Source: Vibrio ishigakensis (GTDB lineage: Bacteria > Pseudomonadota > Gammaproteobacteria > Enterobacterales > Vibrionaceae). Taken from it: a DNA stretch of 64,000 nucleotides. The stretch covers positions 1,178,001 through 1,242,000 of the forward strand of contig NZ_AP024882.1 of NCBI RefSeq assembly GCF_024347675.1. The letters run 5' to 3'. The stretch's first letter is position 1; every line of letters begins with the position of its first letter. Under the pieces are notes generated by a model that was not told the DNA's origin, searched no databases, and saw only the letters and a list, made by a program, of their open reading frames with translations. The position numbers and the translations under genes are program-made. Positions 15,643 through 27,100 of this stretch are shown in pieces.

Positions 15643-18027
15643 ATGTCTTTCATCAGCTTAGATGGCATCTGGCAACTCACGTCTCCTCAGCATCCCGATA
15701 TTAAGGCTCCTATCTCCATTCCTGGAGATAACCACTATGCTTTGCTTCAAGCCGGACTGATCCCCGACCCTTATGCTGCGACTAATGAAAAAGAGGTACA
15801 GTGGGTTTCGCAAAGTGACTGGATGATCCAATCGAGCTTTGAGTTAGACGAACAGGACCTTGATTGCAAGTCACTGGAACTGACCTTGAGCCGAGTGGAT
15901 ACCTTGGCCGAGATATGGATAAACGAACATCATGTGCTCAGCTGCAGCAATATGTTTTGTCAGTATAAAGTGGATATCAAACCCTATCTAAAGCTTGGTA
16001 GCAATCAAATAGAAGTAAGGTTTTCCCGCGCCGATTTAGAGGCGCAGAGGCGCGCGGACAAGCAGCCATTCTTCATTCCTTGGGCAGTGGGCAATAACCA
16101 AGTGCCGTATATGAATCTACTGCGCAAGACCCAATGCCACTCTGGGTGGGATTGGGGGATTAATCTCGTCGTTTGCGGTATCTACGACAGCATCAAGATT
16201 GAACGTATTCAAGTTGCGAGGCTAGGGCAGGTGTCTACAAACCAAGTCTGGGACGAGAGTGGTTCTGTAGCGCTGGAGATAGAAGTAGAGTTTGAATGCA
16301 GTGAACAAACCGACCTTTTAGTCAGCTTTGCTGGGGTCGAGCAGTGCTTATCTCTTGTTGGCTCAGACAGAGCTAAGGTCAACTTTGAGGTTAAAGAGCC
16401 TGAGCTGTGGTGGCCAGCGGGCTATGGTGAGCAGCCTTTATATACTCTTGAAGTTTCGCTCGGGGATAAACATTTACAGCGAAAAATAGGGCTAAGAAAG
16501 CTAGAGCTGAATACCTCGGCTGACGAGATTGGTTCTGCAATGGAGTTTCGTACTAATGGCTTTCCTATCTCGGCGAAAGGTGCCAACTGGATCCCTATGG
16601 ATGCTATGCCATCCCTAGAGAGCGAGCAAAGGTATCGCGGGCTGTTACAAAGCGCCGTAGATGCCAACATGAACATGCTCCGCGTTTGGGGTGGGGGACA
16701 ATACGAATCAGATGTCTTCTATGAGCTATGTGATGAGTTCGGGCTATTGGTATGGCAAGACATGATGTTTGCTTGTGCTCTTTATCCTTCGACGCCTGAG
16801 TTTATTGATGATGTTGAGCAGGAGCTTGTTTATCAGATCCGTCGTCTAAAAGAGCACACCTGTATCGCGCTTTGGTGCGGAGATAACGAGGTTATCGGAG
16901 CGCTGACTTGGTATGACGAGTCTAAAGCCAATCGAGACCGATATGTGGTGAACTACGATCGTCTAAGTCGCGTCTTATCCAGCGTGGTAGAGAGAGAAGA
17001 CCCAAGTCGAGTATTTTGGCCAAGCTCGCCGTGTAATGGTGACTTGGATTACGGTGATGCATGGCATGACGACAATAAAGGCGACATGCATTTTTGGGAT
17101 GTATGGCATTCTAACGCCTCTTTCGATGCCTACCTGAACATCAAGCCTAGATTCTGCTCTGAATTTGGCTTCCAGTCTTGGCCTTCGTTTGCTGAGGTGA
17201 AGCGTTTTTTTCCAGAGCAGGATTGGAACATCACCTCCCCAACCTTTGAATCCCATCAGAAGAACGGTCGAGGTAACAGCATCATTACCGAGATGTTTAC
17301 CCGCTATTTTCGCTTTCCAAAGAGCTTTGAGCAGATGCTGTATTTGAGCCAAGTACAGCAGGCCATCGCCATAAAAACCGGATGTGAATATTGGCGTGCG
17401 ATGAGCCCAATCTGTCGAGGGCTGCTGTATTGGCAATTAAACGACAACTGGCCGGTGAGTTCATGGTCGAGCATTGAGTACAGTGGTCGCTGGAAGCAAC
17501 TTCACTACCATGCCAAGCGATTCTTTAGTCCAACCTATGCCGCATTTGTGGAAGATGGCGACCGGCTTCAGGTAAAGGTGATAAATGAAAGCAGAGAGTC
17601 AGGCTCGGTGCAGTGCGTAGTGAAACACATTAACTGGCAGGGAGATGAGCTTGAGCGCTGGGCGCTAGAGCCAAGTTTAGGTGCAGATGATAATCAAACC
17701 GTTCTTGAGCTAAACAAACCTGATAACGGTGGATTTCTTTACGTGGAGCTAAAAGCATTTGGTAAGCAGGTAGAGAACACTTGGTTCACGTCTAGTCAGT
17801 TCAAGTCTTTGCCAATGCCAAAAGCTCACCTTGAGTGGAAAGTTGAAGGCAACCGAATTTTGCTACAGACAGATAAGCCAGCTTTTTTCGTACACCTAGA
17901 GTGCGATGGAAGCGGACGTTTTAGCGATTCCAGTTTTACTCTGATTGGCGACAGGGAAGTGGTTTACAGCGGTGACAGTGAGGACCTGAAGAGTTTGCGG
18001 GTTTACCACCTAACCAACAGTTACTAA
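15643..18027 (+). CDS. Beta-mannosidase, glycoside hydrolase family 2
   Basis: 794 residues. The N-terminal sugar-binding jelly roll starts LDGIWQLTSP; an Ig-like domain follows; the TIM barrel carries WVPMDAMP-like, NMLRVWGGGQYE and DEFGLLVWQDMMFACALYP, all typical of family 2 mannosidases. The acid/base Glu is expected at residue 416 (WCGDNEV) and the nucleophile Glu at 507 (CSEFGFQSWP). There is no signal peptide, so it acts in the cytoplasm on imported beta-mannosides (manno-oligosaccharides, mannobiose). It is read alone, has a CRP-like site upstream and a hairpin after. The Mak-type kinase downstream could phosphorylate the released mannose. No mannan-transport genes are adjacent. Confidence 0.9.
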   Translation: MSFISLDGIWQLTSPQHPDIKAPISIPGDNHYALLQAGLIPDPYAATNEKEVQWVSQSDWMIQSSFELDEQDLDCKSLELTLSRVDTLAEIWINEHHVLSCSNMFCQYKVDIKPYLKLGSNQIEVRFSRADLEAQRRADKQPFFIPWAVGNNQVPYMNLLRKTQCHSGWDWGINLVVCGIYDSIKIERIQVARLGQVSTNQVWDESGSVALEIEVEFECSEQTDLLVSFAGVEQCLSLVGSDRAKVNFEVKEPELWWPAGYGEQPLYTLEVSLGDKHLQRKIGLRKLELNTSADEIGSAMEFRTNGFPISAKGANWIPMDAMPSLESEQRYRGLLQSAVDANMNMLRVWGGGQYESDVFYELCDEFGLLVWQDMMFACALYPSTPEFIDDVEQELVYQIRRLKEHTCIALWCGDNEVIGALTWYDESKANRDRYVVNYDRLSRVLSSVVEREDPSRVFWPSSPCNGDLDYGDAWHDDNKGDMHFWDVWHSNASFDAYLNIKPRFCSEFGFQSWPSFAEVKRFFPEQDWNITSPTFESHQKNGRGNSIITEMFTRYFRFPKSFEQMLYLSQVQQAIAIKTGCEYWRAMSPICRGLLYWQLNDNWPVSSWSSIEYSGRWKQLHYHAKRFFSPTYAAFVEDGDRLQVKVINESRESGSVQCVVKHINWQGDELERWALEPSLGADDNQTVLELNKPDNGGFLYVELKAFGKQVENTWFTSSQFKSLPMPKAHLEWKVEGNRILLQTDKPAFFVHLECDGSGRFSDSSFTLIGDREVVYSGDSEDLKSLRVYHLTNSY

Positions 18028-18091
18028 GTGTAATTGGCGAGTCTTGCTCACAGTATGTGAATAGAGAGTGGATTAATATTCCGCAAAAGAA

Positions 18092-18115
18092 AAAGGCTCA
18101 CCGAGGTGAGCCTTT
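18092..18115. terminator. Bidirectional terminator between beta-mannosidase and the CBM48 gene
   Basis: AAAGGCTCACC (18092-18102) pairs with GGTGAGCCTTT (18105-18115). Short T or A tracts lie on both sides. Confidence 0.8.
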
Positions 18116-18132
18116 AAGTAGAAAGGGAGATG

Positions 18133-18429
18133 CTAAACTGCGGTGGATACTACGCTGTTGTCGCTGCCGCAATCATTAGGAATGTATGCGTCTGCCTTTG
18201 GATCGTTTTCCCAGACTTCACCATTAATTAGATAGCGGAATTGGAATTCCTCGTCTTTAGGGAAACGGGTTTTGAAGTTGAATGCTTTCTTGGCTTTGCT
18301 GTATTTCATTTCAACTGGCTGCCAGTCGTTGAAATCGCCAGCTAGGGAAATTGACTGTTCGTCACCCTTAGGCCATTCGAAAGTTACTTCAACTTCATTC
18401 TTGGTTTTGAAAAATCGTTTTTTCAGCAC
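18133..18429 (-). CDS. Stand-alone CBM48 (isoamylase N-terminal-like) glycogen-binding protein
   Basis: 98 residues consisting almost wholly of one CBM48 fold: ISLAGDFNDWQPVEM near residue 28 and FQFRYLINGEVWENDPKADAY near residues 62-84, the two best-conserved stretches of this carbohydrate-binding module. No catalytic domain is attached. CBM48 modules bind glycogen/starch-type glucans and occur on branching and debranching enzymes and AMPK beta subunits. A single-domain version probably acts as a glycogen-associated accessory or regulatory protein in the cytosol. It is divergent from the kinase gene at 18540 (110-bp gap). glgC lies 27 kb away in the same window, but no direct link is visible. 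Confidence 0.8.
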   Translation of the reverse strand: MLKKRFFKTKNEVEVTFEWPKGDEQSISLAGDFNDWQPVEMKYSKAKKAFNFKTRFPKDEEFQFRYLINGEVWENDPKADAYIPNDCGSDNSVVSTAV

Positions 18430-18539
18430 TGCTATGTTCCTTATAGTTTAATCATAAAACTGATCTAATTTTCAGCGATTAATTTTTCTACTGCAAGATT
18501 TTTTTTACTTTTCTAAATAAATTTGAATGGGGATCTAAT

Positions 18540-19433
18540 ATGTTGGTCGGATTTGATATCGGTGGCACTAAAATTGAAGTAAAAGTGTTAACTGAACAGG
18601 GTGAGGAGTTATTAAAATTCCGCGAGCCGACACCGGATAATTATTCTGACTTCATTGCACTATTACAGGGCATGTTGATCAAGGTAGAGGCCAATCTTAG
18701 TGCATTTAATAAGGTTGGTTTGGGTTTGCCTGGCGCGGTATGTCCTAAGACAGGCTTAATTAAGAATGCGAATACGTTATTTTTAAATGGTAAGAATGTC
18801 GCTAAAGATCTGTCTGATTTGACGGGTAAATTGGTAACCAGTGCCAATGATGCTAATTGCTTTGCTTTGTCCGAAGCGGTTGATGGAGCAGGTAAGGGAG
18901 AAGCCGTCGTATTCGGCGCTATTCTAGGCACAGGGTGTGGCGGTGGTGTGGTTATCAACGAGCAAGTGTTGGTAGGCGCAAATGCCATTGGCGGAGAGTG
19001 GGGGCACAACCCTCTGCCTAGTTATAACCCAGAAATAGATGGTGATATCGGTCCATGCTATTGCGGCAGGCAGCACTGCATCGAGCAATATATCTCGGGT
19101 ACTGGTTTCGCTGATCAGTTTAACAAAAAGTACTCTAAGTCATTGAACGCGAGAGAAATAATTGAGCTATATCAGCAGGGTGACAAAGAGGCAGCAGAGG
19201 CTTATCAGCTACTTGTAGATCAGATGGCTAGGAGCTTTGCTGCTCTAACCAACATTATTGACCCACACGCTATTGTGCTGGGTGGCGGCTTGTCTAATGT
19301 AGAAAGTCTGTATCAAGACCTGCCAGCAGTGATGAAGAAATACGTTTTCTCCAAAGAGCCAAGCATCAATGTGCTAAAGGCGAAATTTGGCGATAGCAGT
19401 GGCGTGAGAGGCGCGGCTTGGCTTGCGAGATAA
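18540..19433 (+). CDS. mak: ROK-family manno(fructo)kinase, Mak-like
   Basis: 297 residues. The N-terminal phosphate-binding loop is FDIGGTKIEVK. The ROK signature includes NDANCFALSEAVDGAG, LGTGCGGGVV and the zinc-site segment GEWGHNPLP..CYCGRQHCIEQY (one His and three Cys ligands). The C-terminus GDSSGVRGAAWLAR matches E. coli Mak as I remember it. Mak phosphorylates mannose and fructose at C6 with ATP. The beta-mannosidase just upstream would deliver mannose, giving mannose 6-phosphate. A GGGGATCT stretch precedes the ATG. GlcNAc kinase or glucokinase activity is less likely given the Mak-type motifs. Confidence 0.85.
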   Translation: MLVGFDIGGTKIEVKVLTEQGEELLKFREPTPDNYSDFIALLQGMLIKVEANLSAFNKVGLGLPGAVCPKTGLIKNANTLFLNGKNVAKDLSDLTGKLVTSANDANCFALSEAVDGAGKGEAVVFGAILGTGCGGGVVINEQVLVGANAIGGEWGHNPLPSYNPEIDGDIGPCYCGRQHCIEQYISGTGFADQFNKKYSKSLNAREIIELYQQGDKEAAEAYQLLVDQMARSFAALTNIIDPHAIVLGGGLSNVESLYQDLPAVMKKYVFSKEPSINVLKAKFGDSSGVRGAAWLAR

Positions 19434-19446
19434 CAGCTAAAATAAA

Positions 19447-19475
19447 AGCGCCTGTTAGGGGAATAACAGGCGCTT
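19447..19475. terminator. Shared terminator of mak and the small gene at 19523
   Basis: AGCGCCTGTTA (19447-19457) pairs with TAACAGGCGCTT (19464-19475). The T run is better on the minus strand (TTTTATT), so it mainly ends the small minus-strand gene. Confidence 0.75.
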
Positions 19476-19522
19476 AACGGGTTGTGTTTTTATATTGCAG
19501 GTGTATCAATGGGCGACCGCCT

Positions 19523-19750
19523 CTACTCGTATTCCGCTCTGCAGAAATAGGATGCTCGCCAAACAAGGTTACAAGAATATTGCATAGTATCGAGTAAGTC
19601 CTTCCCTGTAATTTGAGGGATGGCAAGAAGCACCTTTAAATCTACCTGTGAGTCGTCAGCTTGATAAGCTCGAACATGGGTAAAGGTTGTACGCTCATTT
19701 TCTTTTAACATCGCTCTACTTAAGCAGATGCCGAATGAGTCTTTGTTCAT
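19523..19750 (-). CDS. Small protein of unknown function
   Basis: 75 residues from the ATG at 19750, which is preceded by a perfect AGGAGG at 7-8 nt spacing on the minus strand. A longer frame to 19855 lacks such a site. The protein starts MNKDSFGICLSRAMLKENER and includes AYQADDSQVDLKVLLAIPQI. It has three cysteines but no recognisable motif, signal peptide or membrane segment. It is flanked by a good terminator downstream. No function can be assigned. Confidence 0.6.
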   Translation of the reverse strand: MNKDSFGICLSRAMLKENERTTFTHVRAYQADDSQVDLKVLLAIPQITGKDLLDTMQYSCNLVWRASYFCRAEYE

Positions 19751-19855
19751 GTCTCTTCCTCCTATTGAAGTAGACATGTTAAGTATCCCATAACCCTTAA
19801 GGGGTAGAAAGTGTAATTTGGTCGTTTTTTGAGCTTGATCAATCGGCTTTATCAA

Positions 19856-20089
19856 TATATTTCACTCGATAGCGCCTTGATAGTAGTTGATATCGGTTTA
19901 TATGCCTTGATAAGTTAATTTTGCCAGTCTTTAATTCTATTTTTTAATTAAGGGTATTCTAAAAAAATAGCTGTAAACGTTTTCCTGAGAATAAAATACT
20001 TTGCAGTTTCATTACAATATAAAATGTCGGCTTGATCACAATGGAAATGCCGACATTTATTTGATGAATGTTTACTTTGTAACTAGGTA
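19856..20089. other. Spacer between the small gene and the pirin gene
   Basis: AT-rich, with the promoter region of the 75-residue protein and the pirin terminator at 20022-20058. Nothing else seen. Confidence 0.4.
20022..20058 (-). terminator. Terminator of the pirin gene
   Basis: AAATGTCGGC (20022-20031) pairs with GCCGACATTT (20049-20058) around a 17-nt loop. TTTTATATT follows on the minus strand. The large loop lowers confidence. Confidence 0.6.
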
Positions 20090-20932
20090 TTAATAAGTTT
20101 CGAAAACACCAGAATTATAATCTTGAATTGTTTGCATGATTTCTTGTTCTGAATTCATGACAAACGGACCATAGTGGACGATAGACTCATTGATGGGGGC
20201 ACCAGACAATAATAACAGTCCTGTTTCATGGTCTAATCTAAGGGTTTCCAAATCGGTTGCACGACAAAGTGCCATCTCTCCTGCCTTAAATTGTGTACCT
20301 GCGAGTTCTAAATTTCCTTTGTAAACATAGATAAGCACTTGATAATTGGGCTTTAGGCTGACTTTCACATATAGTGGCTGAGAGGAGCGGATGTCGGCAA
20401 CACTAATATCGGCGCTGGACTCAAGCAGTGGACCTTGTATGGAAGTGCCATCGAGTGCGATTTCTCCAGCAATAACTCTTACTACCCCATGCTTACCGAT
20501 AGGCACCTCGGTAATGGTTTCAGGTTGAAAGTCTTTATATCGCGCTGGAGACATCTTGTGTTTTGCAGGCTGATTTATCCAAATCTGGAAGCCATGCAAT
20601 TGTCCGTTTTCCATGATTGGCATTTCGGAATGTATCACTCCGCGACCTGCAGCCATCCACTGAGCACCACCGGTTCTCAGTTCACCAACATTTCCCATAT
20701 GGTCTTTATGTTGGAAGTGACCACTGAGCATATAAGTCAGGGTTTCGATACCTCTATGAGGGTGCGGAGGAAACCCTCCGACATAGTCTTTTCTATCATC
20801 AGATTTCAGCTCGTCGATCATCAGAAACGGTGAAAAATCCGGATGATCGAATCCTGCAATTCTAGCAATTTTGACGCCATCACCGTCTGAGGTTGGTTGG
20901 GCTTTTAATTTCTGTATGTTTCGTCTGTTCAT
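20090..20932 (-). CDS. Pirin family protein
   Basis: 280 residues of the bicupin pirin family. The N-terminal cupin has the metal-binding FPPHPHRGIETLTYMLSG (two His), the later His of HKDH and the Glu/His of RGVIHSEMP. The C-terminal cupin is more degenerate and ends APINESIVHYGPFVMNS. Pirins bind Fe(II); bacterial members act as quercetin dioxygenase-like enzymes or redox-sensing partners, so the role here is open. Two tandem ATG codons are possible (20935 and 20932). The second is chosen because AGGAGG then sits 4 nt away instead of 1. It is a single gene, divergent from the giant surface-protein gene. Confidence 0.87.
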   Translation of the reverse strand: MNRRNIQKLKAQPTSDGDGVKIARIAGFDHPDFSPFLMIDELKSDDRKDYVGGFPPHPHRGIETLTYMLSGHFQHKDHMGNVGELRTGGAQWMAAGRGVIHSEMPIMENGQLHGFQIWINQPAKHKMSPARYKDFQPETITEVPIGKHGVVRVIAGEIALDGTSIQGPLLESSADISVADIRSSQPLYVKVSLKPNYQVLIYVYKGNLELAGTQFKAGEMALCRATDLETLRLDHETGLLLLSGAPINESIVHYGPFVMNSEQEIMQTIQDYNSGVFETY

Positions 20933-21182
20933 CATGCCTCCTAGCAGTTATCAAAAGCATAATTTGTAATCTCCGATTTCTCTCTAGCTCTGGCTCGATG
21001 GTCATATTCTAGATTTTTGAGCATGTTTGCCCTTTGAGGGCACCTTTGTTGCCTTTTGCAAAGGATAAGTTGTTCTTATTTGTCCATATGGTTGCTAATA
21101 TGTAACTAATGCTTTTTAAATAATCAGAAGTACTGCGCCCAAATATTATGGACAAAGGGCGCAGATAACAGGGAAGTAGGCT

Positions 21183-24100
21183 ATGGAAGAGCGTATTTTA
21201 TCCACTGCGGCAGAGATCGTAGAGGTATCTGGCAGTGCAGTGGTAGTCAGTGCTACACAAGGTGCACGTAATATTGAGAAAGGTGAAATCCTTCAGCCAG
21301 ACTCAGTAGTACTATTAGGAAATGATGCCGACGTGCTGGTCAGAGCCAACGACCAGGTTTTTGTGTTGCAACAAAACTGCGTGGCTTGTTTAACCATTTT
21401 TGAGGATGGTCAATCTCAGATAGACTCCGCACCAATTGCTCAGCTCCCTGACCTCGATGAGGTGGAGCCCACCTATACTGAAGCCGATATTGCCCAGATC
21501 CAGCAACTTATTAGAGATGGTCAGGATCTAGGTGAAGCGTTAGAGATTCAAGAAGAGACCCGCGATACCAATGCTGAGAACTCGGCAGGGGATGGCTTTG
21601 TTAATGTGGCACGGGATAATGCTCAAGTTCTGGCTGACACACAGTTTGAAACGGCAGGTTTCTCTTCAGACTTCAACCGCGTGGAAGACGAAGAAGGACT
21701 TACTATTACCTTTGCAGAGGGAGGTGGTAGCATCGCGACTCAAGTCGTTGAAGGTTCTATTTCTCAAAGCACCTACCCACAAATTACTACCGGCTCATTC
21801 TTTATAGAGCAGGCAACGTTCCAGCTAGATGCAGAAAGCTTTGAGGTATCCCCGCTAGATATCGACCAAGTGTTGGCAGAGCTGAATGCCAACATCACCT
21901 CTGCAGGCGAGGCGGTTACCTTTGTTTATGACCAAGGTACCAATGCAATAGTCGGTTCTGTTGGCGGTAATGAAGTGCTGTCCATTACCATCACTCCAGA
22001 GCAGTTGCCGAATGGTATTGAATTGGTGGTTACCACACTTGTTTCGGCACCTATTGATCATATCGACTTCAATGGCCAGTACATCTCAGTTGCAAATGAC
22101 CAGCTAAATATCGGGTTTGATATTACAGGCAAAGACTCCAGCGGTTTTGATTTGGTTGAGCCTATCGCGTTCAGCACGACGGTATCAGATGGTAGCAATC
22201 CAAACTTTGACGCAGTGGGTGCAACATCTACCACCACCATAGGTGAGGGGAATGAAGTCGGCGCGAATACTGCTGATGGTGATACAGGATTGGCATTGGG
22301 CAGTGATACCGCTGAGTATCTGACCATTAACGAGTCCATTCTTAACAGCCCAACATGGAATGCACTTACCTCGAATGGGTTGGCAACAAGCCTGAGTTTG
22401 ACCTCAGAAGCCCAAGTAGATGTGGATGCAAATCCGATTCTAGACAAGATAATAGTGACCCTTGCTGACGACCCTGATGTTGTCGTACTTGAGGTTGTGG
22501 TTGCCGTTGATGGTACTTATATCGCAACGTTAAAACAGCCACTAGATCAAGATGTTGAAACCAATATCAATGAGTTGATTGTTCCTGTAGACGTGGTGGA
22601 CTATGACGGTGATAGTACGCCGTCGGTAATCACTGTGATTATTGAAGATGGTGATGATCCAACAGGTGAGCCGAGTCTACTCGACTATGTTGAGATCGTC
22701 GGTGAACAGAGCGAAACGCGCACCATAGAGTTCACCAAAGGAAGCGATAACATCGCTGACATCTCGTTTGAGCAAAGCGTATCTAGTGATAGTGCTTGGA
22801 CGGGTATCATTAGTAACGGCGAGCTCACTCGCGTAGATGTTTCAGATGACGGTAAAACCATACTGGTAGAAACCTTGGGTGGAGAACCTGTGCTGCAGGT
22901 TGTTATCGACAATAGTGGCGAGTACACCCTCACTCAATATCGCGCTATCGAACAAGAGAGCGAGATTCTTCGACTGGTTATTCCAACCACAGCCACTGAC
23001 ACTGATGGTGATTCGGTGACTGAAAATATCAACTTGGTGATTCGCGATAACATCAGTCCTGAGGGTGCGCCAAGTGAGGTGGATTATGTAGAAACCGGAG
23101 ATGAGGGACAATCCACCGAGGGTCAAATAGATTTCACTATTTTTAGTGATGCTATCGAGAAGGTGCAGTTCGCTTCCTCGACTGAAACTGACCCAATCTG
23201 GACTTCTTTAACCTCAAACGATAGTCCGGTTACGGTTTCTCTGTCTAATGACAATACCTTACTTACCATCTCGACTGCTGGAGAGCCAAACGAAGTCGTG
23301 ATGACGGTAACCATCAATACTGATGGTTCCTACACAGTTGTGCAGAACGCGGCGCTGGATCACCCTCTAGATAACCTTCTTGAACTGCCTATCACCGTAA
23401 TCGCCACCGACTTTGATGGCGATACCGGAAACGAGGTCATCACTATCAAGGTGACAGATGGAACCGACCCAGCGGCATCAGATTCGAGCGTTACCTTTAC
23501 CGAGCTTGAAAATGCGGTACGTAATGCCGCCGGTACCATCAAGATAGACAAGGGCTCAGATGATATTGCGAGCGTGGTGTTTGATCCTTCGGTTGTCAGC
23601 GACCCGATTTGGACGGGGATTCAGTCCAATGGTTTAGATACCGAATTGCGCCTAGAAGATAATGTCCTGACGGTTTTCTATATCGATCCAGATTCATTAC
23701 CACCCGTCGAAGTGCCAGTTCTAGAAATCACTATTGGTCTTGGCGGTCGTTATCTAGTCCAGCAATTCGAGTCCATAGATCAAGATGAAGATTCACAAGA
23801 CATTATCCTGACTCTGCCAGTAATCGTTACCGATACCGATGACGATTTCACCAATGCTGATATCACGATCACCATACTTGATGGTGATAATCCAAGTGCT
23901 GGCGATGCCACAGTAGAGTTTGTAGAGAAGGCTACCGAGCAGACCTTTTTAGACAGTTTCGAGATCCAGCAGGGCGCCGATGCCATTGAAAGTATTGTCT
24001 TTAATAGTGCTGTGCTAAGCGATGCAGACTGGACTGGTCTTGTCAGTAACGACCAAGCTCTCGAGCTTTCATTGAGCACAGATGGCACTCTACTTTCTGT

Positions 24101-27100
24101 GTTTGTTGCGGGAAATAGTGCTGATGTAGTGCTTGAGGTTGAGCTTCTCGACTTGGACGGTAACTTCCGAGTCACTCAATTCCAAGCCCTTGATCACTCG
24201 GTACTTGAAGAGATTTTGCTAAGCCTGCAGGTTGACCTCACTGATACCGATGGGGATGTCATCTCCACAGAGATCAATGTAAACATCACCGACGGTGACG
24301 ACCCAAGCCTATCTCCAAGTACCGCCCCAGACATCAATGAGACAGGCAGCGAGGTCTCTGTATCTGGAACCGTGTCAGTGGCTATGGGCAGTGACAATGT
24401 TGATACCGTAGTATTTGATAAAGCTAGCGTTGAAGGCGATGGCGTATGGACTGGGCTTCTTAGCAACAATCAAGACACAGAAGTACTGGTAACAGACAAT
24501 GTAGTGGTTGTGCATATTGCAGGTGACTCAAGTAATATCGTGTTGCAAGCCGAGGTGAACTTAGATGGCAATTACACAGTCACGCAATATCAGGCACTTG
24601 AACACAACAGTAGCGATACCCTGACTCTGACGCTTCCGGTCATAGTCACCGATACCGATAACGACCCAGTAACTGAAGACATTACCATCAACATAATTGA
24701 TGGAAACGATCCCGTTATCGCGGACAGTTCAGTAGTTCTGTTCGATGATGCGACCGATAATCCATTGCCCGAAACGGGCTCGGTGAGCCTGACCGTGGGC
24801 AGCGACATTGTTGAGTCCATGGACGTAACGTTGACTACTGATGAAGAAGCCGGTTGGGAAGCGTTGACCAGTAATGGTCAAGCTACCACGCTAACGGTTA
24901 CTGATGGCAGTCTATTGCTTACCCTTGCCGATGGTACTGAAGTGCTGCGTTTTGATATTGGGCTTGATGGTAACTACTCCATCACTCAGTTCTTACCCTT
25001 GGATCAGCCGGTAGATAACCAAAATCTGTTATCAGCGACCATCACTGCTACCGATGCAGATGGTGACTTTGATACTGCGGTTGTTAGTGTCACCATCAAC
25101 GATGGTATGGATCCTAGTCGTCCGGGCAACGTCGCTACACCACTCAATGAGAACGATATTCCATCCAATGAAACCGGCAATATTGACCTTAGCCAAGGTG
25201 TGGATGCGATCGCGACAGTTGAGTTCAATGACTCTGTGCTGACCGACCCAACATGGTTAGGACTCCTTTCAGATAACCGAGACACAGAGCTAAAACTTAG
25301 CGATGACGGCTCTGAACTCATCTTGCATATTGCCGGTGACGAGAACGATGTAGTGCTTCGAGCGACCGTTAACTTCGACGGTTCCTATTCTATCGAGCAA
25401 TTGCAGGCGATAGAGCAAGATACAGCCAGTAATGTTAACCCATTAACCCTTCAGGTAGATGCCACGGACACCGACGGTGACATCATCTTCACCACCATTT
25501 CAATGCCAATCACCGATGGCAATGATCCAATGATCACGGATACTACCGCTACCTTGGATGAAAATGACATAGGTGCGCCGGACTATGTGCCAGAAACAGG
25601 CTCCCTCAACCTGGTTAAGGGTAGTGACCTAGTTGAATCCGTCGTAATTGATGACAGCGTTCTATCAGACAGTCAGTGGACCAGCTTAACCAGCAATGGT
25701 GTGTCTGTAGAGCTGGAACTTAGCTCGGTTATACAAACTGGCGTGTCAGATACGCTAATCGTCACTCGCTCAGACAACGATGCCCCAATTCTCGAAATTC
25801 GCGTGAATCTTGATGGTACCTTTAGCATTAGCCAACTAGGCCCAATCGATCAGCTAACCGGCGACTCTATCGACCTGACTCTGCCGGTTACCGCGAACGA
25901 TGCGGACGGTGATTTTGATAGCGCCAACGTGGTGATTACCATAAACGACGGTGATGACCCAAGTGGTGTCGGTGATGAGGTGACACTGCAGGAGACCACT
26001 GGCGTGGTTACTGCTGACGGTCAGGTGGTGTTTACTCCAGGTAGTGAGGAGATTGCGGATATTTCCTTTGACCCTTCGGTGCTTAATGATGCGACTTGGC
26101 TTGGACTAGTGAGCAACGGTGAGAGTGTTACCCTTGAGTTAACTGACTCGAAAACCCTAGTGGTGACCTCCGGTTCTGGTGCCGAGGTGCTACGCGTAAC
26201 CATAGACAACGACGGCAACTATGATGTCATTCAGTCTCAACCTATTGAGCAAGACAGTAGCGATCTAACCAAGCTTATCTTGCCGGTAATTGCCAGTGAT
26301 TCAGAAATGGATACAGGCACCGCCGATATCACTATAAATATCCTTGATAATGTGGCGCCAACGGCTGAAACCAGCACAGTAGAATACACAGAAACGGGTG
26401 ATGCTAACCAATCCAACGGTGGCACCATTTTGTTTAGTCCTGGTTCTGATGCGGTTGAGACCATAGTAATCGATCCGGCTGTACTAAATGATGCCACTTG
26501 GGGCGCGTTAACCAGTAATGGTGAAGCCACCAGCCTAAGTCTGGACCCTACAGGTAAGATCTTAACCCTTTCTACAGCGACAACCGATGTCTTGGTTCTG
26601 ACCCTGAACGATAACGGCACCTACACGGTTGTACAAAATGATGGCTTAGATCAGCTATCAGTTGATGACATTAATGATCTACTTGTGCCTGTAATCGGTA
26701 CCGACTTCGACGGCGACTCAAGCTCAGCCAATATCAACATCAAGATCACAGATGGTGATGATGCCACTTTGACAGCATCTTCCGTCGAGTTGGATGAGGA
26801 TGATGTCGATGACGGCACAGCAACGGATACCGGCTCGATTGGTCTGGTTGAGGGTAGTGATGCGACCAAATCCGTTGAGTTTACCCTAACCGACGCACAG
26901 AAAGCCGAGTGGGAAGCGCTAACCAGCAATGGCGAAGATACTCAATTGGTGATTACCGCCAATGGCATAACGGTTCAGCTTGCTGACGGCACTCCTGTTC
27001 TGACCCTTACCATAGATATCTCTGGCAACTACACCCTTACACAGCTAGAAGCGCTGGATCAAACCGATGATCTTAACGAGCTTCAGGTAGGCGTCGATGT

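Noticed and set aside
19751..19855. N-terminal extension of the 75-residue small protein to 19855
   Set aside because: No ribosome-binding site at the upstream start, while a perfect AGGAGG precedes the internal ATG.
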